Assembly (NCBI GenBank): GCA_003507515.1
Contig: DNVL01000172.1
Coordinates: 1 to 11,011, forward strand
Reading direction: 5' to 3'
DNA length: 11,011 bases
Source: Legionella sp.
GTDB taxonomy: Bacteria; Pseudomonadota; Gammaproteobacteria; Legionellales; Legionellaceae
Below are positions 6,506-11,011 of this stretch, one piece after another (within the stretch, counting starts at the first letter, position 1; every line of letters begins with the position of its first letter). The notes below the pieces were generated by a model. That model had not been told where the DNA came from. It ran no database searches and worked only from the letters and a program-made list of their open reading frames with translations. A program made the translations under genes and the position numbers.

Positions 6506-7221
6506 AGTGGCTCGATTTGGATGCGCTCATCCTGGATAAAAATCTGGCATGGGGATGAAATGGGCTCAATGGCATCGCTCAATCGGTAGATGCCTGCAAT
6601 AGAAAGCAGCTCTGCATCCAGCGATCGGCAAAATATACGGGCTTGCTTGTCACCAGCAATGCCTGCCAAAGCCCTGCCACGCAATGCGCCATAGACATGA
6701 ATATTACCATCCGCTAGCAATTCCGCACCATGACTGACCGACGCGGTGACCACTAAATCTCCTCCTTTGCTCACGATCTGCTGTCCTGATCGCACGGGCA
6801 TGGTCACTAGTTTGGTTTTATTCGCCTCAGCGGGCACTTCTTGCACCCATGAAGGGTTGTCTCCAATCCACGGCTTGTCTTGATTGGATGAGCCATTTAA
6901 CACCCCAAGTCCTTGTGATTGCGCCAACACGTTGATCAATGGGTTGCCCCCCTGAATCGCAACGGGAACGAGTCCGCAGGATCGCATGGAGGTACACAAT
7001 GCTGTCAAATTAAATTGCGCCACATCCAGTTGGGCCTCGGTTAGACCTGAACAATCCAAGACCACTGGCGTATTGTCAAATAATCGAGGCGCTTTGGAAA
7101 CCACCGTGGCTAATTGCGCGGCAAACAGCGTGCTGTCTGTTTCAAACAATTGCAAGACGGTCAATGTATATAACCGGCCTTTTAATTTAAATGCGTTTGA
7201 TTTCAAAGTATTATCAATCAT
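6502..7221 (-). CDS. minC: Septum site-determining protein MinC
   Basis: MinC inhibits FtsZ polymerisation away from mid-cell and is placed at the membrane by MinD. The N-terminal domain (to about residue 105) contains the typical F-K-L-K-G-R-L-Y-T-L-T-V-L start. After a linker, the C-terminal beta-helix domain carries V-R-S-G-Q-Q (143-148), G-D-L-V-V (154-158), the near-invariant G-N-I-H-V-Y-G-A-L-R-G-R-A-L-A-G (172-187), A-R-I-F-C and S-I-A-G. These match E. coli MinC closely. I prefer the ATG at 7221 (239 residues); an in-frame TTG at 7236 would add five residues, but neither has a strong ribosome binding site. minD and minE usually follow minC, but here lpxH does, overlapping by four bases. 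MinD and MinE would have to be encoded elsewhere. Confidence 0.93.
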   Translation of the reverse strand: MIDNTLKSNAFKLKGRLYTLTVLQLFETDSTLFAAQLATVVSKAPRLFDNTPVVLDCSGLTEAQLDVAQFNLTALCTSMRSCGLVPVAIQGGNPLINVLAQSQGLGVLNGSSNQDKPWIGDNPSWVQEVPAEANKTKLVTMPVRSGQQIVSKGGDLVVTASVSHGAELLADGNIHVYGALRGRALAGIAGDKQARIFCRSLDAELLSIAGIYRLSDAIEPISSPCQIFIQDERIQIEPL

Positions 7222-7328
7222 GGCAGCGATATCCAAGGTCTGTTTTTTTGTTTATACTACCATGCTACGCAGCGTACGACCACAAACAGGTCCGCGCTCA
7301 CTCCATAAAATAACAAAAGGTGACTCAC
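7222..7328. promoter_or_regulatory. Divergent minC/fadD control region
   Basis: The 107 bases between the two divergent starts must hold promoters for both directions. A TATACT box (7253-7258) could serve fadD and, overlapping it on the other strand, TATAAA (7251-7256) could serve minC. Neither has a recognisable -35 box at the usual spacing. An 11-base palindrome, TACGC-A-GCGTA (7266-7276), lies between them and could be an operator. No regulator can be named. Confidence 0.35.
7317..7323 (+). promoter_or_regulatory. Ribosome binding site deciding the fadD start
   Basis: AAGGTGA sits 5 bases before the GTG at 7329. The other candidate start, GTG 7320, lies inside this site and has nothing similar upstream, so the GTG at 7329 is preferred. 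Confidence 0.6.
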
Positions 7329-8987
7329 GTGGAAAAATTATGGTTGAAGTCTTACCAACAAGGCGTTCCTGCTGAAATTAACCCAAATGAGTACGCATCT
7401 CTCGTGGAATTATTCAATGAGTCATGCTTGAAATACGCAGCGCGTGACGCATATATGAACTTAGGCACAACGCTGACTTACGCACGCGTACAGAAGCTCA
7501 GTGAGCAATTTGCCCAATACCTCCAGCAACTGGGTCTGCAAAAGGGAGCGCGAGTAGCGCTCATGATGCCCAATATTATGCAATATCCCATCGCCCTTTT
7601 TGCGATTTTGCAAGCCGGGCTGACGGTCGTGAATATCAATCCTCTCTATACCTGTGACGAACTCGTTCATCAACTGAATGATTCGCGCGCAGAAGTCATT
7701 GTCGTCATGGCCAACTTTGCTAAAACGGTCGAAAAAGCGCGGCCCAATACACCTCTATTAAAACACGTTGTGGTCACTGAAATAGGCGACTTGTTTTCAC
7801 CCCTGAAACGGCTTCTTGTGAATGCCGTTGTAAAATACATCAAACGCATGATACCGGCCTATGATATGCCAGATGCTACTTCATTCAACCAAGCGCTAAA
7901 GCAAAGCGCGCATGGCAACAAACGCCAAGCGGTGACTCTAACGCACGAAGACATCGCCTTTATACAATATACCGGCGGGACTACGGGTGTGTCTAAGGGG
8001 GCTATGCTGACGCACGGAAATATGATAGCAAATGTGCTGCAAGCCGCCGCCTGGATTTCCCCTTTAGCCGTTAACAGCAGCGACATCATCGTCACCGCTT
8101 TGCCGCTGTATCATATTTTTTCATTGACCGCGAATTGTTTGACTTTTTTCAGGGCCGGTGCGAAGAATATCTTGATCACAAACCCGCGGGACATTGGAGG
8201 TTTTATCAACGAAATAAAAGACACAGGATTTACTGCCATCACGGGTGTCAATACGTTGTTTAATGCCCTGTTGCATCATCCAAAATTCTCCACCATTGAT
8301 TTTTCTACTCTAAAACTCGCATTATCCGGCGGCATGGCACTGCAAAAGAGCGTGTCGATTCGTTGGCATGAAACAACCCAATCACCTATCCTTGAAGCCT
8401 ATGGTTTAACGGAAACAAGCCCTGCTGTCACCATCAATCCCATGTACCTTACCGACTACAATGGCAGCATCGGCTTGCCACTGCCTTCAACGGATATCTC
8501 CATTCGTGATCCTGAAGGACACGAGCTTCCCCTCGGTTCACAGGGAGAATTATGCATCAAAGGTCCTCAAGTCATGCCCGGCTATTGGCAACACCCAGAA
8601 GAAACGGCCCACGTTTTCTGGCCTGATGGTTTTCTGCGAACAGGCGATGTGGTCAGGATGGATGAGAAAGGGTTTATCTATTTACTCGATCGCATTAAAG
8701 ACATGATATTGGTCTCCGGATTTAATGTGTACCCCAATGAAATTGAGCAAATCATTGGTCTCATGCCTGGCGTGCTGGAAGTCGGCGTCATTGGCGTGGC
8801 TGACACCCATGGTGGTGAGCGAGTCAAAGCATGCATCGTGAAAAGAGATCCGTCGTTAACCGCCGATGATGTTCTCACTCACGCTCGTCAACATTTGACC
8901 GCATATAAAGTCCCTAAGATCATCGAATTTTATACAGAACTACCAAAGACCAATGTGGGTAAAATACTGAGGCGCGCGTTGAAATAG
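7329..8987 (+). CDS. fadD: Long-chain fatty acid-CoA ligase
   Basis: FadD activates long-chain fatty acids to acyl-CoA with ATP, at the inner membrane, feeding beta-oxidation and phospholipid synthesis. The 552-residue length and the opening M-E-K-L-W-L-K-S-Y followed by V-P-x-E-I-N-P match E. coli FadD, which supports the GTG start at 7329. Adenylate-forming motifs are intact: Y-T-G-G-T-T-G-V-S-K-G (214-224, phosphate loop), Y-G-L-T-E-T-S-P (358-365) and the fatty-acyl-CoA synthetase signature D-G-F-L-R-T-G-D through D-R-I-K-D-M-I (433-460). The C-terminal catalytic lysine is K545 in N-V-G-K-I-L-R-R. It is divergent from minC and 74 bases ahead of pdhA on the same strand. A medium-chain ligase is possible, but overall similarity favours FadD. 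Confidence 0.93.
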   Translation: MEKLWLKSYQQGVPAEINPNEYASLVELFNESCLKYAARDAYMNLGTTLTYARVQKLSEQFAQYLQQLGLQKGARVALMMPNIMQYPIALFAILQAGLTVVNINPLYTCDELVHQLNDSRAEVIVVMANFAKTVEKARPNTPLLKHVVVTEIGDLFSPLKRLLVNAVVKYIKRMIPAYDMPDATSFNQALKQSAHGNKRQAVTLTHEDIAFIQYTGGTTGVSKGAMLTHGNMIANVLQAAAWISPLAVNSSDIIVTALPLYHIFSLTANCLTFFRAGAKNILITNPRDIGGFINEIKDTGFTAITGVNTLFNALLHHPKFSTIDFSTLKLALSGGMALQKSVSIRWHETTQSPILEAYGLTETSPAVTINPMYLTDYNGSIGLPLPSTDISIRDPEGHELPLGSQGELCIKGPQVMPGYWQHPEETAHVFWPDGFLRTGDVVRMDEKGFIYLLDRIKDMILVSGFNVYPNEIEQIIGLMPGVLEVGVIGVADTHGGERVKACIVKRDPSLTADDVLTHARQHLTAYKVPKIIEFYTELPKTNVGKILRRALK

Positions 8988-9042
8988 GTGAGGCTCCTAC
9001 TGGCCTTTGTATTGAATTATAGGTATTCTAGATCCACCTATT
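8983..9042 (+). other. Competing complementary segments ahead of pdhA
   Basis: AATAGGTG (8983-8990, across the fadD stop) is fully complementary to CACCTATT (9035-9042). ATAGGT (9019-9024) can pair with ACCTAT (9036-9041) instead. The two pairings share the same 3' arm and exclude each other; the arm ends 6 bases before the pdhA ribosome binding site. This could form alternative leader structures or be chance. No T run follows, so it is not a standard terminator. No convincing pdhA promoter was found in this gap. Confidence 0.2.
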
Positions 9043-9048
9043 GCATAC

Positions 9049-9054
9049 AAGGAG
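9049..9054 (+). promoter_or_regulatory. Ribosome binding site deciding the pdhA start
   Basis: AAGGAG lies 7 bases before the GTG at 9062. An upstream in-frame TTG at 9041 would place this site inside the coding region, so the GTG is the likelier start. Confidence 0.7.
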
Positions 9055-9061
9055 TGAGGCT

Positions 9062-10138
9062 GTGTCAACCATTGTTGCCCGCTTTGAAATACCTTATACC
9101 CAACTGCTGAATCACCTAGGTGAATTGTGTGGCCCCCTGCCCGCGTATGCCACTGATTCAGCCGTATTGCTGGATCTCTATCGCATCATGGTGCGCGCGC
9201 GTATCTTTGATAAGAAAGCCATTGCGTTACAACGTACCGGCAAAATGGGGACCTACGCCCCCATTAACGGCCAAGAAGCCATATCGACCGCCATTGGACA
9301 TGCCATGCGCATAGACGATGTGTTTGTTCCCTACTACCGCGATTATGCAGCCCAATTTCAACGCGGCGTGAAAATGTCAGAAATTTTAGCCTACTGGGGT
9401 GGCGACGAACGCGGCAGCCAATTTGCTTGTGGCTCCGAGGATTTGCCCATTTGCGTCCCGATCGCCTCGCAATGCTTGCACGCGGCCGGGGTAGCCTTTG
9501 CTTTCAAATACCGACAAGAAAACCGTGTGGCTGTTGTTTGTATTGGCGACGGGGGGACTTCTGAAGGTGATTTTTATGAAGCCATGAATGTCGCCGGTGC
9601 TTGGAAACTGCCGGTTGTGTTTATTATTAACAACAACCAGTGGGCAATATCCGTCCATATCAAGCAACAAACTGCTGCCCAAACGCTGGCCCAAAAAGCC
9701 ATTGCAGCAGGATTTGAGGGCGTTCAAGTCGACGGCAATGATATTTTGGCGACACGACAAGTCATGGGTGAAGCCATCGAAAAAGCCCGCCAAGGCGGTG
9801 GCCCTACTTTGATTGAAGCCCTGACATTCCGCCTGTCCGATCATACCACAGCAGATGACGCGACCCGCTATCAACCCAAAGAAGACGTGGATGCTGCACT
9901 CATCAATGAACCCATTCAACGCTTTAAGCGTTTTCTTGAACAGCAACACCTATGGGATGAAGTCCAGGAAAGTGCGCTGATGGCCGCCTCTGCGAAGGAA
10001 GTACAAGACGAAGTGGATATTTATTTAAATCGGCCCATGCAACCCATCAGCAGTGTATTTGACTATCATTTTGAAACCATCCCAGATTATTTAATGGAGC
10101 AACGGGCCCTTGCCATGGAGGAGTCTTCAGATGCCTGA
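9062..10138 (+). CDS. pdhA: Pyruvate dehydrogenase E1 component, alpha subunit
   Basis: This is the alpha half of the two-subunit E1, which decarboxylates pyruvate on thiamine diphosphate and passes the acetyl group to the lipoyl E2 in the cytoplasm. The 358-residue protein has Q-R-T-G-K-M-G-T-Y-A-P-I-N-G-Q-E-A (57-73), a form typical of pyruvate rather than branched-chain enzymes. The thiamine diphosphate motif runs from G-D-G-G-T-S-E-G-D (162-170) to N-N-N (190-192). A loop with D-H-T-T-A-D-D-A-T-R-Y (260-270) corresponds to the active-site loop of the family. It overlaps the beta-subunit gene by 8 bases. Many enterobacteria use a single-chain AceE instead, so this alpha/beta form is a lineage clue. 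A branched-chain 2-oxoacid or acetoin enzyme is the main alternative. Confidence 0.85.
   Translation: MSTIVARFEIPYTQLLNHLGELCGPLPAYATDSAVLLDLYRIMVRARIFDKKAIALQRTGKMGTYAPINGQEAISTAIGHAMRIDDVFVPYYRDYAAQFQRGVKMSEILAYWGGDERGSQFACGSEDLPICVPIASQCLHAAGVAFAFKYRQENRVAVVCIGDGGTSEGDFYEAMNVAGAWKLPVVFIINNNQWAISVHIKQQTAAQTLAQKAIAAGFEGVQVDGNDILATRQVMGEAIEKARQGGGPTLIEALTFRLSDHTTADDATRYQPKEDVDAALINEPIQRFKRFLEQQHLWDEVQESALMAASAKEVQDEVDIYLNRPMQPISSVFDYHFETIPDYLMEQRALAMEESSDA
10117..10123 (+). promoter_or_regulatory. Strong ribosome binding site for pdhB inside pdhA
   Basis: GGAGGAG lies within the last codons of pdhA, 7 bases before the pdhB ATG at 10131. It allows efficient translation of the beta subunit and fits matched output of the two E1 chains. 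Confidence 0.75.
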
Positions 10139-11011
10139 CATTACGTTAGTAGAAGCGGTTACTCAAGCATTGGCTTATGAGCTAGCGCATGACGAAAACA
10201 TTGTAGTGTTCGGCGAAGACGTGGGTAAAAATGGCGGCGTATTTCGCGCAACCCAGGGCCTGCAAGCACAATTTGGTGCGCGTCGTGTGTTTGATTCCCC
10301 TTTGGCCGAATCCATGATTGCAGGCCTTGCTGTTGGCATGTCATTGCAAGGTTTAAAACCCGTTGCTGAGTTCCAGTTCATGGGGTTTATTTATCCTGCA
10401 ATGAACCAAATCATTTCCCATGCGGCCCGCATGCGCAACCGCACGCGGGGTCGGCTCCACTGCCCGTTGGTGTTCCGGGCACCCTTTGGTGGAGGCATTC
10501 GTGCGCCAGAGCACCACTCTGAAAGCACAGAGGCTCTTTTTGCGCACATACCCGGATTACAGGTGGTCATTCCATCCTCACCGAAACGTGCTTATGGCTT
10601 GCTTTTGGCGGCCATGCGAAACCCTGATCCTGTTATTTTTTTAGAGCCAAAACGTATTTATCGATTGGTCAAGCAACCCGTGCCCGATGATGGGCAAGCG
10701 CTGCCTTTGGGCACGTGTTTTATGCTGCAAGAAGGTGACGATGTCACGCTCATTAGTTGGGGCGCGAGCATGCATGAAACCTTGCAAGCGGCCAAACAAT
10801 TAAGCGATGAAGGACTCTCGTGCGAAGTCATTGATGTGGCCACCATCAAGCCACTCGACATAGAAACCATCTTGCAATCGGTTGAAAAAACCGGCCGTTG
10901 TGTGATCGTGCATGAAGGGGCAAAAACGTGTGGTGTGGGGGCTGAGATTTCTGCACAAATCATGGAAAATTGCATGTCAGACTTATTGGCGCCGGTGCAA
11001 CGCATCACGGG
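10131..11011 (+). CDS. pdhB: Pyruvate dehydrogenase E1 component, beta subunit, 3' partial
   Basis: The frame opens at ATG 10131 and stays open to the window edge, giving 293 complete codons of an expected 325 or so. Features of the E1 beta family are clear: V-F-G-E-D-V-G-K-N-G-G-V-F-R (26-39, with E29 that contacts thiamine diphosphate in the family), D-S-P-L-A-E-S-M-I-A-G, and V-A-E-F-Q-F-M-G-F. R-A-P-F-G-G-G-I-R-A-P-E-H-H-S-E-S comes next, then the C-terminal domain with L-I-S-W-G-A-S-M and A-T-I-K-P-L-D. It pairs with the alpha subunit to form the E1 heterotetramer. Overlap with pdhA by 8 bases and a strong internal ribosome binding site indicate one transcript. E2 (dihydrolipoamide acetyltransferase) would be expected beyond the window. 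Confidence 0.9.
   Translation, partial: MPDITLVEAVTQALAYELAHDENIVVFGEDVGKNGGVFRATQGLQAQFGARRVFDSPLAESMIAGLAVGMSLQGLKPVAEFQFMGFIYPAMNQIISHAARMRNRTRGRLHCPLVFRAPFGGGIRAPEHHSESTEALFAHIPGLQVVIPSSPKRAYGLLLAAMRNPDPVIFLEPKRIYRLVKQPVPDDGQALPLGTCFMLQEGDDVTLISWGASMHETLQAAKQLSDEGLSCEVIDVATIKPLDIETILQSVEKTGRCVIVHEGAKTCGVGAEISAQIMENCMSDLLAPVQRIT

Noticed and set aside
7284..7300. Partial resemblance to a FadR operator upstream of fadD (AACAGGTC half-site)
   Set aside because: Only one half matches; the second half departs from the consensus, so it cannot be called an operator.
9386..9949. 187-codon minus-strand frame inside pdhA
   Set aside because: It lies wholly opposite a well-conserved E1 alpha gene and shows no domain of its own; a shadow frame.

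Overview
The window looks like a chromosomal stretch from a Gram-negative gammaproteobacterium. The lipid A gene lpxH, a MinC very like the enterobacterial protein, a FadD whose first residues follow the E. coli pattern, and a two-subunit (alpha/beta) pyruvate dehydrogenase E1 all point that way. The moderate-to-low GC content, and the mix of such housekeeping genes with enzymes from families shared with eukaryotes, suggest a host-associated member such as a Legionella-like organism. That placement is an inference; no rRNA or other marker gene is present.

Left part (1 to about 4350), accessory in character. The end of a Stealth-family sugar-phosphate transferase (1-906, start outside the window) is followed, behind a good sigma70-type promoter, by an exported adenosine deaminase of the long ADGF-like kind (1027-2520). 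Next come a small secreted four-cysteine protein of unknown function (2752-3147) with a clear Rho-independent terminator, a 16-bp perfect inverted repeat, and what seems to be the decayed tail of a minus-strand gene (3235-3351). A tubulin-tyrosine-ligase-like ATP-grasp enzyme follows (3333-4346).

Middle part (4354-7221), minus strand. minC, lpxH and an unrecognised 236-residue helical protein form a tightly packed cluster (4-base overlap, then a 1-base gap). A second unrecognised helical protein (4354-5025) follows after about 40 bases and may be in the same transcript. It converges on the TTL-like gene with only 7 bases between the stop codons.

Right part (7329-11011), plus strand. fadD (long-chain acyl-CoA ligase) is transcribed away from minC. 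The pyruvate dehydrogenase E1 genes pdhA and pdhB follow, overlapping by 8 bases; pdhB runs off the window. Together these activate fatty acids and supply acetyl-CoA from pyruvate. The E2/E3 genes would be expected just downstream.

I see no tRNA, rRNA, CRISPR array, transposase or phage gene. The least ordinary items are the TTL-like ligase, the exported deaminase, the small four-cysteine secreted protein, the two unknown proteins in the minC-lpxH cluster, and the gene remnant with its hairpin.
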